Source: JACMLC01 sp963720235 (GTDB lineage: Bacteria; Acidobacteriota; Blastocatellia; Pyrinomonadales; Pyrinomonadaceae). From it: 64,000 nucleotides of DNA. The notes under the pieces were generated by a model. That model saw nothing but the letters and a program-made list of their open reading frames with translations, was not told the DNA's origin and ran no database searches. Shown here in pieces: positions 27,600-35,803 of this stretch. Numbering within the stretch: position 1 is the first letter of the stretch; each line of letters starts with the position of its first letter. A program made the translations under genes and the position numbers. The DNA lies in the NCBI GenBank assembly GCA_963720235.1, contig OY970389.1, positions 2,294,001 through 2,358,000 on the forward strand, given 5' to 3'.

Positions 27600-28910
27600 T
27601 TAGAGCGCATTCAAAAAGGCCACAAGGTCTGCGCGCTCCTCGTCCGTGAAAACGAATTCAAAGCGTTTCTCGTAATGGCGCACAACGTCCTCAAGCGTCG
27701 CGGCAGTACCGTTGTGGAAGTAAGGCGCACGCGCGGCAAGCCCGCGCAAGGTCGGAGCTTTGAAGAGCCCCAAGTCCTCCCAACGCCCTGTGACGTTGCC
27801 CTGTCCTGCATCAGTCAACTTGCGAATCTCGCCCGTACTTTTGTTGCGAAAAGTATAGAGCGGCAAGTCCGGCGTGCGCGCTTCTGCCGAAGATGTGAGG
27901 ATGTCGAACAGGTCATTGTTGATGTTAGTCCCGTTGTTGACGGAGTTGTGACAGACATTGCAACTGCGATGGCTGACGTTGATGCTATTGAATACCTCTT
28001 GACCACGCGCTATCTGCGCGCGCTTCGGGTTCGCGTCACTGGCCCAGGCATCGAAGAGATTGAATCGCCCCTCTTCCTTCTTCATCGAAGACAAAGCTTC
28101 TGGGCCACCTCGCGCGCCGTCAGCGTCCAGACGCCCGATGCCCTGCACTGTGAGTTGTGCGGTCACAAGCGAGCTTTGGAAATCAACGATGTCTGCTATG
28201 ACTTCGGGAGTAGCTGGCTGGCCTTGCATGCGTTCTGTGATGAGGCGTGTGGCGAGGGTAACAAGTCCTGCGTGTTGGTCTGTGCGCACAGTGGAGCCGC
28301 CGTCCCAGTTAACCGTCGCGCTTCCCGTGGCGAAGTTAATCGTTGGCATGGAGCGTCGCCAGTGTACAAGTTGATTGACGTTCGCAAAGCCGTGAGGGTC
28401 TTCGACAGCGATTAACTCCCACTCGGAATTTGGACGGGGCGCGCCGCCCCTGCGGAACACGCCGCGAGTCAAGAGCATGCTGTACGCAGCGCGGCGTGCC
28501 TCCTTGTTGGAGACATCCATGTTCGGGTTGTTGGAGTCTATTTGATTAAAGACAGGATGCGTGCCGTCCGTTTCCTCAAACAAGCGTTGCAGTGTGGCCG
28601 GCGTGATGCTCCACGCATCCTCAGGGATGTGGCATGTCGCGCAACTCTGGCCGTTCTCGCCCAGAGGCTGGAAATACTTGCCCGTGAGATTGACAGAGCC
28701 TTTCGCGCTGAATGTCGCAGCCTCTCCGCCGGAGTTCGGCATCGGTTGGTTATTGGCGATACTGCCCTGAAACTTCGAGCTGGTCGGCGCGCTCTGCTTG
28801 GAGCGCAGAGAGCATGCAAGCCCCCAACCCGAACCGAGAAGCGCAACCATCGCGACCATCGCCCGTATCCGAAAGCCGAGCCACGGCGAACTATCTCTCT
28901 TCATCAACAT
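27600..28910 (-). CDS. Di-haem cytochrome c, cytochrome c peroxidase/MauG-like
   Basis: The 436-residue product carries two c-type haem sites, CATCH (about residue 90) and CNVCH (about residue 320), in the layout of the CcpA/MauG family. Ligand and fold motifs include SMPTINFATG, IARGQEVFNSINV, LGLFKAPTLRGLAARAPYFHNG, and TLEDVVRHYEKRF. The N-terminus has a hydrophobic segment ending GWGLACS, a possible lipobox, so it may be lipid-anchored in the periplasm. It would reduce peroxide or oxidise a protein partner. The gene stands alone on the minus strand. Confidence 0.88.
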   Translation of the reverse strand: MLMKRDSSPWLGFRIRAMVAMVALLGSGWGLACSLRSKQSAPTSSKFQGSIANNQPMPNSGGEAATFSAKGSVNLTGKYFQPLGENGQSCATCHIPEDAWSITPATLQRLFEETDGTHPVFNQIDSNNPNMDVSNKEARRAAYSMLLTRGVFRRGGAPRPNSEWELIAVEDPHGFANVNQLVHWRRSMPTINFATGSATVNWDGGSTVRTDQHAGLVTLATRLITERMQGQPATPEVIADIVDFQSSLVTAQLTVQGIGRLDADGARGGPEALSSMKKEEGRFNLFDAWASDANPKRAQIARGQEVFNSINVSHRSCNVCHNSVNNGTNINNDLFDILTSSAEARTPDLPLYTFRNKSTGEIRKLTDAGQGNVTGRWEDLGLFKAPTLRGLAARAPYFHNGTAATLEDVVRHYEKRFEFVFTDEERADLVAFLNAL

Positions 28911-29212
28911 TTCCTCATTTTCTACATTCAGTTTCAGTATAGAGTTTTAATTCGCATTTCTGGATGAGTCAATATCCATATCGAGTTGGCGTGTATAAGA
29001 AAGATATTTTTTCATGGGCCGGACGACTCAACCAGAGGGGAAAGTTTTGCGCCGGATGTTCCGGCAGTAACAATGGGTCGGATTTAAAACATCTTGACGG
29101 CATCTTCTTTCAGACATAAAGTCAGACGCCTTCAGGATCGGGATAGAGGAAACAAGAGAGCAAGGGAGGACTATGCATTTGAGATAAGCAAACAACTACG
29201 AAGGAGAACATT
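28911..29212. other. Intergenic region between divergent genes
   Basis: A 300-base gap holds the promoters for the cytochrome gene and the Cys-rich gene. CCGGATGTTCCGG near 29053 is a small inverted repeat. I find no known riboswitch or RNA gene in it. Confidence 0.45.
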
Positions 29213-30520
29213 ATGCTTCACACACAAAGCAAACCGGATTTCACTTCACCCCGCCTGCGCTTTTTACTCATTTTCAGTATTATTTTCGCGTTAATAACAT
29301 TGCTCCTCATGTGGGCGAATCCTGCTGCGCCTGTTAGAGCCTCCGGTGAGAAGAAACCCGGCAAGACCGCTTTGGCGAAGGCCGACGCAAGCGGTCAGCG
29401 TTCTTCCGTTCGACTGCTCATCTGGGGCATCCCGCAAAAAACCTGTATCGCGTATGGCGGCAAGTATGATAATTCCAGCGGCTTGAGCGAATGGAGTTCG
29501 AAGTTGGTTCTCAAGGAGAGTTCCGCCGAAAGTGTCTCAGGCACACTGATGTTAGACAAAAAAGAGTTGCAGTTTAGCTCAATGACCAAGAAGCTCGACA
29601 AGGCCAACTCAACCATCCAATCATTTTCGCTGAGATTAAGTGACGATAAATTTTTCCTCAGAATTGTCAGAATAGATGAAGAACGCGTCGAAATTAAGAT
29701 CGGAGGATTCCTGCCGGAAGCCACTTACATTTCAGGTCTTACGGCGGACAAAAAGAAGGATCTCAAACTAATCAAAGGGGCGGAAAATACCCTTGAGAAG
29801 ATGATTGAGGAATCGGACATCCTTCTTTTACTTCCGCTCTTGTCTTACAAGCTTGGAGCCGAGATGGGTTTAACAGGAAATGTCTATCCTGCCGCGCTTG
29901 CCATACATCGCTTTGCTCTTTCGTTTGCTGATCTCAAGGATATCAGGCTCATGGCAATACGCGGCAGGAGATTGCGTCCAGTGGGCGACTCAGATGCCGG
30001 GGGCGGCTCAAGCTCAGGCAGCAGTAGCTCAGGCTCCGGCGGCAGCCCCTCAAGTTCTAGTTCCAATTGTGCTGGAAGAATGCCCGGAGTTCAATCTCAG
30101 GAATGTTTCGGCATGTGCGGACACGAATGCTGGTGTTGGCCCCAGGTTTGCGGCGACTGCTGCTGCTATCAAGGTTGTCGTAATCATGATGCTGCCTGTG
30201 AATGCTCTGCTATCGCTTGTGCAGTTTTAGCAGTAACCGCGAAACTTAATTGCGAAACCTGTAATAACCCCGGCAACCTTCCTTCATGTTTCGGCAGCTC
30301 CACCTCCAGTTGTCCGAGCGGTCAGTTTTTCTGCTCTCATACAAGGTCGTGCTTAAACAACGGGGCGCGATGCGAGCCAACCTGCGAACTCGGAAAAGAG
30401 TATTGCGCGCGACTGCAACGCTGCATGCCTAAAACGCAATGCACCAGCCCCAGATGCACTTCTGCTTCAAACTGTAGTAGCGATCAAATTTGTCATGATG
30501 GAGAGTGCTTCGACATTTAA
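29213..30520 (+). CDS. Secreted Cys-rich protein with a phospholipase A2-like motif
   Basis: The ATG at 29213 follows AAGGAGAACATT. The 435-residue product has one N-terminal hydrophobic segment (FLLIFSIIFALITLLLMW), a domain of about 200 residues I cannot assign, a Ser/Gly linker at about 265-285, and a C-terminal 150-residue region with about 35 cysteines. That region contains CWCWPQVCGDCCCY followed by CRNHDAACE, close to the CCxxHDxC active-site signature of phospholipase A2, then three short Cys-knot-like units (CPSGQFFCS, CELGKEYCARLQRC, CSSDQICHDGEC). Such disulfide-rich secreted proteins are rare in bacteria. The lipase activity is only suggested by the motif. Confidence 0.75.
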   Translation: MLHTQSKPDFTSPRLRFLLIFSIIFALITLLLMWANPAAPVRASGEKKPGKTALAKADASGQRSSVRLLIWGIPQKTCIAYGGKYDNSSGLSEWSSKLVLKESSAESVSGTLMLDKKELQFSSMTKKLDKANSTIQSFSLRLSDDKFFLRIVRIDEERVEIKIGGFLPEATYISGLTADKKKDLKLIKGAENTLEKMIEESDILLLLPLLSYKLGAEMGLTGNVYPAALAIHRFALSFADLKDIRLMAIRGRRLRPVGDSDAGGGSSSGSSSSGSGGSPSSSSSNCAGRMPGVQSQECFGMCGHECWCWPQVCGDCCCYQGCRNHDAACECSAIACAVLAVTAKLNCETCNNPGNLPSCFGSSTSSCPSGQFFCSHTRSCLNNGARCEPTCELGKEYCARLQRCMPKTQCTSPRCTSASNCSSDQICHDGECFDI

Positions 30521-30606
30521 TCTGACCGAGCATCCGGGCTGACGAATGAGGAGCAAGCTGTTTCCGCTCCGGTTGATTGATTGTCCTTTTGCTCTGCTCA
30601 ACGCTA

Positions 30607-31932
30607 TCAAGCATTGATGGCATTGAGCACGCGTTGCGCCGTGTCTGTTTGAAGAACATCGAACGAAGCGTTTGTCTCAAGCGCAGCTTTCAGATATTGC
30701 GCGGCCTTTCGACGGTCGCCGAGTTCGTTATAAATCATTCCCGCGTGATACAAGATAAGCGCGTCGCGTGTGCCGAGGCGCGTCGCTTCATCTATCGCAG
30801 TTTTGGCTTCCGTAAATTGACCTTGCTTGAAAAGCGTCCATGCCAGCGCATCGCAGGTGTGTATGTCTTTGCGCGACTCGCGCGCACGCCGCGCCAGCGT
30901 CAGTGCTTCATCCAGATTCTGATTGTGGTCGGCCCAGAAATAGATTAGATGATGCCAATCATTTTCAGCCGCCGCGTTCGCGTGTTCCAGAGACTCGAAA
31001 AGCGCGTACTGTCGTTTTGCTTCCTCTGCAAAACCCTTCCGCGTATATAAATCGCCAAGCGCGAGGGCCGCATCGGCGTTGGCAGAGTCGCGCGCTTGCT
31101 CTTGTTTGTAGATGGCAATCGCGCTCTCCAAATCTCCCGCAGCGATGCGTGCGCGAGCCTGCGCTTCAAGCGCCATGTGATAGTCTGGAAAAATCTTTAA
31201 CGCTTTTTCAAATTCGCGTTCGGCCTCAAGCAATTTTCCGTCATTCATCAAGAGATTGCCGAGTTGCACGCGACACCAAGCGAGGTTCTCAGGGTCTTGC
31301 AGGCTTGCGGCCTTCACGGCAGTCAACATCGCCTCAATCGCGCCTTCTCTATCGCCGTGCAATTCACGCAGGTACGAGATTCTTGAGTAGGATGCTGTAT
31401 CAGGCCGCAGGTTGACCATCGTTTGCGCGGCCTTGACCGCTTCTTCATATTCGCCCAACTCGACCAGCGCGTCCGTCAAGGCTCCATACACATCATAATC
31501 CTGCGCGCGCATGGTTTGAGCGCGTCTTGCCACTTCGAGCGCGTCTCTGAATCTGTGATAGGTCAATAAAAGTTTGGCGCGGAGTTTGAGCGCATCGTAG
31601 TTGTCCGGCGCAATTTCAAGCGAGCGCGTCAACGCCTCTTCAACTTTGGCGTTGAAGCTGAAATCGCCTGTCTCGCGCGCCTTTTGAGAATAGGCGGAAG
31701 CGAGCAGATTGTATCCATCAGGCTCATTGCGCGATTGCCGAATCTTACTTTGCGCGGCTTTAATGCGCTGGTCTGCTGGCGTTGATTTCTGATTTGCTTC
31801 GGCGGAAATTTGACTCGCTGCTTCCGGCTGAAGTTTGCGCTGCGAGATGGCTCTGAATCCCAGAACAGCAGCGCCGAGCAGTCCCATCGCTGCCAGTAAC
31901 AGCATGGCTTTTCTGTTTCTGATGATGCGCAT
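30607..31932 (-). CDS. Tetratricopeptide repeat protein, membrane-anchored
   Basis: The ATG at 31932 is preceded by GAAGAGGATAATTT. The 441-residue product has an N-terminal membrane segment (MLLLAAMGLLGAAVLGFRAI) and about nine TPR units (for example LGEYEEAVKAAQTMVNLRPD, LLEAEREFEKALKIFPDYHM, GDRRKAAQYLKAALETNASF). It probably sits in the periplasm as a scaffold. It lies downstream of the DUF4331 gene on the same strand, and TPR and DUF4331 genes are often paired. A palindromic repeat (31952-32044) separates the two. Confidence 0.85.
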   Translation of the reverse strand: MRIIRNRKAMLLLAAMGLLGAAVLGFRAISQRKLQPEAASQISAEANQKSTPADQRIKAAQSKIRQSRNEPDGYNLLASAYSQKARETGDFSFNAKVEEALTRSLEIAPDNYDALKLRAKLLLTYHRFRDALEVARRAQTMRAQDYDVYGALTDALVELGEYEEAVKAAQTMVNLRPDTASYSRISYLRELHGDREGAIEAMLTAVKAASLQDPENLAWCRVQLGNLLMNDGKLLEAEREFEKALKIFPDYHMALEAQARARIAAGDLESAIAIYKQEQARDSANADAALALGDLYTRKGFAEEAKRQYALFESLEHANAAAENDWHHLIYFWADHNQNLDEALTLARRARESRKDIHTCDALAWTLFKQGQFTEAKTAIDEATRLGTRDALILYHAGMIYNELGDRRKAAQYLKAALETNASFDVLQTDTAQRVLNAINA

Positions 31933-31951
31933 AAATTATCCTCTTCAAGAA

Positions 31952-32044
31952 AAGTCTGGAGTCGAGAGTCTGGAGTCTGGAGTCAACTTGTCAAAAACAA
32001 TTTATTTCTTCTGACTCCAGACTCTCGACTCCAGACTTCAGACT
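31952..32044. repeat. Palindromic repeat with AGTCTGGAGTC units
   Basis: AGTCTGGAGTCGAGAGTCTGG on the left (read up to the second GAGTC) is mirrored by CCAGACTCTCGACTCCAGACT on the right, around a central AT-rich loop. The unit TCTGGAGTC also repeats directly. It is a third palindrome family in the window, lying between the TPR and DUF4331 genes. Confidence 0.75.
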
Positions 32045-32058
32045 GCTCTTATCTCGGC

Positions 32059-33513
32059 TTACTTGGGATTGCCGGAATGCGGCGTGCCTAAGTAGGGGAA
32101 GCGGCTCAGGTACGGCACGTCGTTCTTTGCCACACCGTCTCCAAGCTCATTATTCGGGGCTTTATTGGTCGCAGGTGTGAACGGAGTTCCGCCCGCCACT
32201 GCGCGTAAAGCAATGTCCGTGACATCGTCGCCCACGCGCCGCCCGTTCGGGAAACCCGCAGGGTCGCCGCCCAAAAGTCCGAGCCGATTCGGATCTTTGC
32301 TCGGCGGGATGGCGACATTCAGGCGCAGCATTTCATGTGGCTTGCCGTCCGAAAGGAAGGTATTGAATTGCGGCGCGCCCGGCACTGAACCGGCTTTGAT
32401 GCCTGTAGCGAAAATCGCTACCAGATCATTACGCGGCGCAGGCGGGATGTCTATTTTGTAAACTGCTTGCAGCAGTTTTGCGAGTTGCGGGTCGAGGACG
32501 AAAGGAGCAGCCACTGCATCGTCCTTCGGCGAGATGCCATTGAAGGCGTCTTTGAGTTTTAGCGGGATAACGACTTCGTTAACCAGAGGATTACCCAGAC
32601 GCGAGATTTGCACGTAGCCGCCGCTATGCGCGCCTTGCGCCTGCTTCCCTCTGAAAACAGAAGTTGTGCGACGGCTGGCGGTTGACCACACGCCAATCAC
32701 TGCGTCATCAGCAGTCGGGTCAGAAGGCACTCGGCCACCGCGGGTCAGTTCCTTGATTGGAACTTCGATGGCGATGCTGTGGACGTTGAATCCGGCGGTC
32801 GTATCCTTGCTGCCGGTGGATGTAATCGAACGCAGATTAAGCGTATCGAAGATTGACGCCACATCAATGTAAAACCCTTCGTCGCGTTGTCCGGCAAAGA
32901 CGCGCCCGCCGTTCGGAAGATGGTGAATCGTATGGTCAACCAGCTTCTCGTAGTCAGGCATTGTGCGGTTGCCGATATTGCAAGGAGGAGTATGCAGCGC
33001 AGACGCCAGCATCGTGCCTTTTGGCCCACTGGCCTTGTCCACGCGCTTCACGCTGTAAGACTGTGTTTCGTTGAAATCGGGGTCAGTCCCGGATGTGATG
33101 AGCGGGTCAACGCCGCCCTTGCCTTGCAGGGCTTCATTAGGCGCGGCCATGCCCAGAATCGTGTCTCCATTCTTGGTGCTGTTGGTGAACTGAAACTCGT
33201 AAGTCACATCCTCGACGCCGTCGCCCGTGTTATCAATCTTGATTTCATAGAGCACGGTGTCGTCAAACTGGTAGAAGTGTGGCCCGCCCGCAGGCGCTTC
33301 GAACGGGATGAAGTTGGCAATTAACGTGACGAACCCATCACGGCCCGCTTCCGTGCTGCGGAAAGCGTAAACATCTGTATTGTCAGCCAGGGGATCGCCA
33401 ACGATGAGCGGTGCTTCGCGGTGGCTCGATGCCTGTGTGGATTGTATGATTCCACTCAAGAGCAAAGAAAATCCCAACGCGAAGATTGTGGCAAAGTTCA
33501 ATATCTTTCTCAT
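32059..33513 (-). CDS. DUF4331 domain-containing secreted protein
   Basis: The ATG at 33513 follows AAGGAGAAATGA. After a signal peptide (FALGFSLLLSGIIQSTQA) the mature protein starts SSHREAPLIVGDPLADNTDV, the hallmark of DUF4331, and continues with YAFRS, TLIANFIPFEAPAGGP, and the C-terminal GDPAGFPNGRRVGDDVTDIA. The length of 484 residues is usual for the family. The function is unknown; the protein is expected in the periplasm or outside. It marks the right end of the ordinary chromosomal part, since the attC sites start just upstream of it. Confidence 0.9.
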   Translation of the reverse strand: MRKILNFATIFALGFSLLLSGIIQSTQASSHREAPLIVGDPLADNTDVYAFRSTEAGRDGFVTLIANFIPFEAPAGGPHFYQFDDTVLYEIKIDNTGDGVEDVTYEFQFTNSTKNGDTILGMAAPNEALQGKGGVDPLITSGTDPDFNETQSYSVKRVDKASGPKGTMLASALHTPPCNIGNRTMPDYEKLVDHTIHHLPNGGRVFAGQRDEGFYIDVASIFDTLNLRSITSTGSKDTTAGFNVHSIAIEVPIKELTRGGRVPSDPTADDAVIGVWSTASRRTTSVFRGKQAQGAHSGGYVQISRLGNPLVNEVVIPLKLKDAFNGISPKDDAVAAPFVLDPQLAKLLQAVYKIDIPPAPRNDLVAIFATGIKAGSVPGAPQFNTFLSDGKPHEMLRLNVAIPPSKDPNRLGLLGGDPAGFPNGRRVGDDVTDIALRAVAGGTPFTPATNKAPNNELGDGVAKNDVPYLSRFPYLGTPHSGNPK

Positions 33514-33723
33514 TCATTTCTCCTTATTCAGTGGGGAGTGGCTCTCTAACTCTCCTCACCACTTTCGTTGATTCAACTGTGAATACGGTGGGATATGAGA
33601 AATCGGATTTAATCGCCTGCACAAATTTCGCAGCCCGATGGTCAGTCGCGTCGAATTTATAATAATTACGCAGTCACAAAAGCCTGCACAGGCATTGGAG
33701 CAGGCGAAGCCGCCGCACGCCGT
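33514..33723. other. Gap before the first attC site
   Basis: About 210 bases lie between the DUF4331 start and the outermost attC. The stretch contains GCCTGCACA at two places (near 33616 and 33682) but no gene. The DUF4331 promoter is expected here. This is the junction between chromosome and cassette array. Confidence 0.4.
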
Positions 33724-33820
33724 AGATAACCGGCATGCGCGAAGAGTCTTCAATTTATATCGTCACGGAAGTTGATGAAAGGAATGCTATCGCGGGGTCG
33801 AGTTGAATGAGTTATTAGAA
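33724..33820 (-). other. attC recombination site, degenerate (left end of the array)
   Basis: The right half (GAATGCTATCGCGGGGTCGA, then GTTGAATGAGTTATTAGA) is a clear attC R''/L'' arm read on the minus strand, though the R'' box has changed to TTCTAAT. The left half is shortened (AGATAACCGGCATGCGCG). It follows the 33848 gene on the minus strand, as expected for its cassette. Confidence 0.65.
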
Positions 33821-33847
33821 GCGAGCTTTCATCAGTGCGCGCTAGTT

Positions 33848-34237
33848 TTACCGCCCGCTCTGACAGGCTGCATTCTCATTGATACGCACTAGCTTTGATT
33901 TCTTGAGCAGCAATCTTACTTGAGAAATGAATCTCTTCTGCTCTCTTGGCGAAAGCTCTGAAAGTTTTAAGCAATAATCTATCTCCCCCTCTCTGCCCCA
34001 ACGAGCGGAGGTTTTTGTTAGTTGCTTGCGCTTTGTCTTTTCATAACGCCTGATGAATTTGTCCAATTCATCCTGAGCCTTATGATCAATGCCGCAGCAG
34101 ATACTATAGAAAGAGATGACCAATCTTGCGGTCTGCTCTCTGGCCTGCGTTTGACCATGAGCGAAGCTGGAGAAGCCCGTTAAGCTCAAGAAGAGCGCAA
34201 GGTTGAGAACGAAATATTTTGTTTCTTTCATCTTCAT
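33848..34237 (-). CDS. Small secreted protein, cassette gene
   Basis: The 129-residue product has a signal peptide (YFVLNLALFLSLTGFSSFAHG). The mature part is basic and holds four cysteines, including the pair in SFYSICCGIDHKAQDELDKF, then ELSPREQKRFISQVRLLLKK. I recognise no named family. The attC at 33724-33820 follows it, so it is the last cassette of the array in this direction. Small exported proteins without known function are typical integron cargo. The second Met (residue 3) is an equally good start. Confidence 0.65.
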   Translation of the reverse strand: MKMKETKYFVLNLALFLSLTGFSSFAHGQTQAREQTARLVISFYSICCGIDHKAQDELDKFIRRYEKTKRKQLTKTSARWGREGEIDYCLKLSELSPREQKRFISQVRLLLKKSKLVRINENAACQSGR

Positions 34238-34347
34238 TTTAGTTTCTCCGAGTTACAGCTTTCACTATCGAGGCTTAGCTCTCATGCTCCTCGCTTGCGA
34301 GTTGCTCTTTCAGCAACTCAAGCGCCTTCTCTTTATTCTTCGTCAAG
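34238..34347. other. Short gap with a hairpin
   Basis: GAGTTGCT and AGCAACTC near 34298-34320 form an 8-base-pair stem with a five-base loop. ACTATCGAGGCTTAGCTC at 34265 resembles a piece of an attC arm, but no complete site can be drawn between the genes on either side. Confidence 0.35.
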
Positions 34348-34752
34348 CTATGCCTCTTCCGGCAAGTCTGTTTTCCTCTTAGCATATTCAATCCAATCAC
34401 CTGATTCAATTAATGTACGCTCGGAATAAAATTCAGCATGATATTCAGGAACATAAATCCAACACTTCCTTCTCTGATTATCAAGAGAGATTTCAACCTG
34501 CTTCCGCCGATAATCACTCAATGCTTCAAAATCATCTAACTTATCGAGAAGCTCATCATCAACTTCATACACTTCGCCAACAACCAGCGAGCTTGATTCA
34601 TTAAGCAGCAAGCCGGGATATGCGCCCAGATCATAGAGGCTGCCGCTGACTTTCGCACCGGCAATAAATTTTGCATTGGGAAATCTGACAAACATCGAGC
34701 GCGCCGCGCCGCGTCTCAACGAGCCATAAATAAAGATGAGATGTTTATTCAT
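34348..34752 (-). CDS. Gamma-glutamylcyclotransferase (AIG2-like) family protein
   Basis: The 134-residue product has the family fold: FIYGSLRRGAARSMF near the start with the YGSL substrate loop, SGSLYDLGAYPGLLL, VVGEVYEVDDELLDKLDDFE with the catalytic Glu, and RRKCWIYVPEYH. These enzymes release 5-oxoproline from gamma-glutamyl amines. The precise substrate cannot be read from sequence. The start codon directly follows half an attC site (34751-34775), so there is no normal ribosome site. Cytoplasmic; a common cassette gene. Confidence 0.85.
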   Translation of the reverse strand: MNKHLIFIYGSLRRGAARSMFVRFPNAKFIAGAKVSGSLYDLGAYPGLLLNESSSLVVGEVYEVDDELLDKLDDFEALSDYRRKQVEISLDNQRRKCWIYVPEYHAEFYSERTLIESGDWIEYAKRKTDLPEEA

Positions 34753-34775
34753 TCGGATGGAATGATTTATTAGGC
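34751..34775 (-). other. Half attC site (R''/L'' arm only)
   Basis: ATTCGGATGGAATGATTTATTAGGC matches the right arm of the full sites (consensus CGGTTGAATGAGTTGTTAGGC). The matching left arm is missing: the coding start of the 34348 gene takes its place. It follows the membrane protein gene at 34792. Confidence 0.6.
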
Positions 34776-34791
34776 GCGCTTGCGTAAATAA

Positions 34792-35199
34792 CTACGCCTT
34801 AAACTTTGGCATTAACGATTTCAACAGCAGCCAAAAAATTCCATACATTAGCGCAATAGCTACCAGAGCATAAATCGGGATGAAGACAAAGACGAGCGCA
34901 GAGGTGGATGATTCAGAGTTGAAAATTGAAATCCAGTAGATAAGCACGGATGAGACGACTACTAATATTGATGTGACAAGAATCGCAAGGCGAGAAGCAG
35001 GTGAAAGCCCCTTCCGGTGTATATAAAAAGTCGACGCCATTAAGACTATGAATGGCAATGCGACCCAGACGTAGAAGCCTAAAGTGACAAGAAGGTCAGA
35101 GAAACCGCCGATGGCAGAGGTTGTAGAAGCCATGATGCCGAAGGTGCACAGGATACCCAAAGCAATAATGATAAGTCCGATGTTTCTAGAATTTTTCAT
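34792..35199 (-). CDS. Small integral membrane protein, cassette gene
   Basis: The 135-residue product is almost entirely four hydrophobic segments: GLIIIALGILCTFGIMAST, LLVTLGFYVWVALPFIVLMA, LAILVTSILVVVSSVLIYWI, and LVFVFIPIYALVAIALMYGIFWL. It has short basic loops (HRKGLSPASR) and no catalytic motif. The function is unknown. The short attC at 35234 lies upstream and the half site at 34751 downstream, so this is a single-gene cassette. Confidence 0.65.
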   Translation of the reverse strand: MKNSRNIGLIIIALGILCTFGIMASTTSAIGGFSDLLVTLGFYVWVALPFIVLMASTFYIHRKGLSPASRLAILVTSILVVVSSVLIYWISIFNSESSTSALVFVFIPIYALVAIALMYGIFWLLLKSLMPKFKA

Positions 35200-35233
35200 C
35201 TGTTATCCAAGTTCCACACATGAGGATGAAGAA

Positions 35234-35290
35234 ACCAAACAACATTGGAAGAGACGCTATCGAGGCGTCTCTTCCAACGAGTTGTTATGC
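35234..35290 (-). other. Short attC-like site with a perfect stem
   Basis: GGAAGAGACG and CGTCTCTTCC form a 10-base-pair stem around CTATCGAGG. Outside it, AACAAC and GTTGTT pair again, and the end box is GTTATGC. At 57 bases it is half the length of the other sites but has the same arm ends and position. Confidence 0.6.
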
Positions 35291-35326
35291 TCTTGGTTAA
35301 ATCATCAAGCTCTTAGGAACTGCGCC

Positions 35327-35719
35327 TCACTCATGTTCACTACAATCCGCTTCTTCCCACCTTGAGAGCGAATATTGTTTCTTGAGATTTCTATAGACAA
35401 TCACGTTGACGCCCTGAGTGACAATAACATTATTGACTTCATCCTCTATCTCCACTTGCATGCACAGCCTGTAATTCATTCCCTGTACCAACTGGCTCTC
35501 AGCCGCCTCAACGGAAATAAGCCTGACCGCGCTGCCGCCTTTTCGCGTCTGCTCACTCACAGCGAACCGGGCTGCCGAGACAACTTCTGGAGCATTCGTA
35601 GCTATCTTTTTATAGCCGCCCACCATTGGCGGCCCTTGTTGCGCTGCGCTCACAAACACAGAACCGGAAACAACAACAAGTGCGATGAGAATCAAACTAA
35701 CTTGCAAACTCTTTTTCAT
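35327..35719 (-). CDS. Secreted cystatin-domain protein
   Basis: The ATG at 35719 follows CGAGGTAA. After a signal peptide (ILIALVVVSGSVFVSA) the 130-residue protein reads like a type 1/phyto-cystatin: VGGYKKIATNAPEVVSAARF with the N-terminal Gly, then LISVEAAESQLVQGMNYRLC, where QLVQG is the QxVxG loop that enters the active site of papain-type proteases. A second hairpin with SRWEEAD may be the other contact. It would inhibit cysteine proteases outside the cell or in the periplasm, perhaps of hosts or predators. Bacterial cystatins are uncommon. Confidence 0.8.
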   Translation of the reverse strand: MKKSLQVSLILIALVVVSGSVFVSAAQQGPPMVGGYKKIATNAPEVVSAARFAVSEQTRKGGSAVRLISVEAAESQLVQGMNYRLCMQVEIEDEVNNVIVTQGVNVIVYRNLKKQYSLSRWEEADCSEHE

Positions 35720-35741
35720 TTTTACCTCGCGTTTAGTTTCA

Positions 35742-35795
35742 AATTAGAGCGATGATAGATAGCGGCTCAGAATCTTAAACCGAACCGCCATCATC
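35742..35795. repeat. Inverted repeat between cassette genes
   Basis: GATGATAGATAGCGGCTCAG is partly mirrored by CCGAACCGCCATCATC 18 bases later. It sits where an attC would be expected between the cystatin and the DUF3828 genes, but the conserved arm sequence is absent. It may be an unrelated hairpin or a strongly diverged site. Confidence 0.35.
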
Positions 35796-35803
35796 TTTAT
35801 TGG

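Noticed and set aside
28980..29210. A structured leader (riboswitch) upstream of the Cys-rich gene
   Set aside because: Only a short CCGGATGTTCCGG hairpin is present; no conserved core of a riboswitch class I know.
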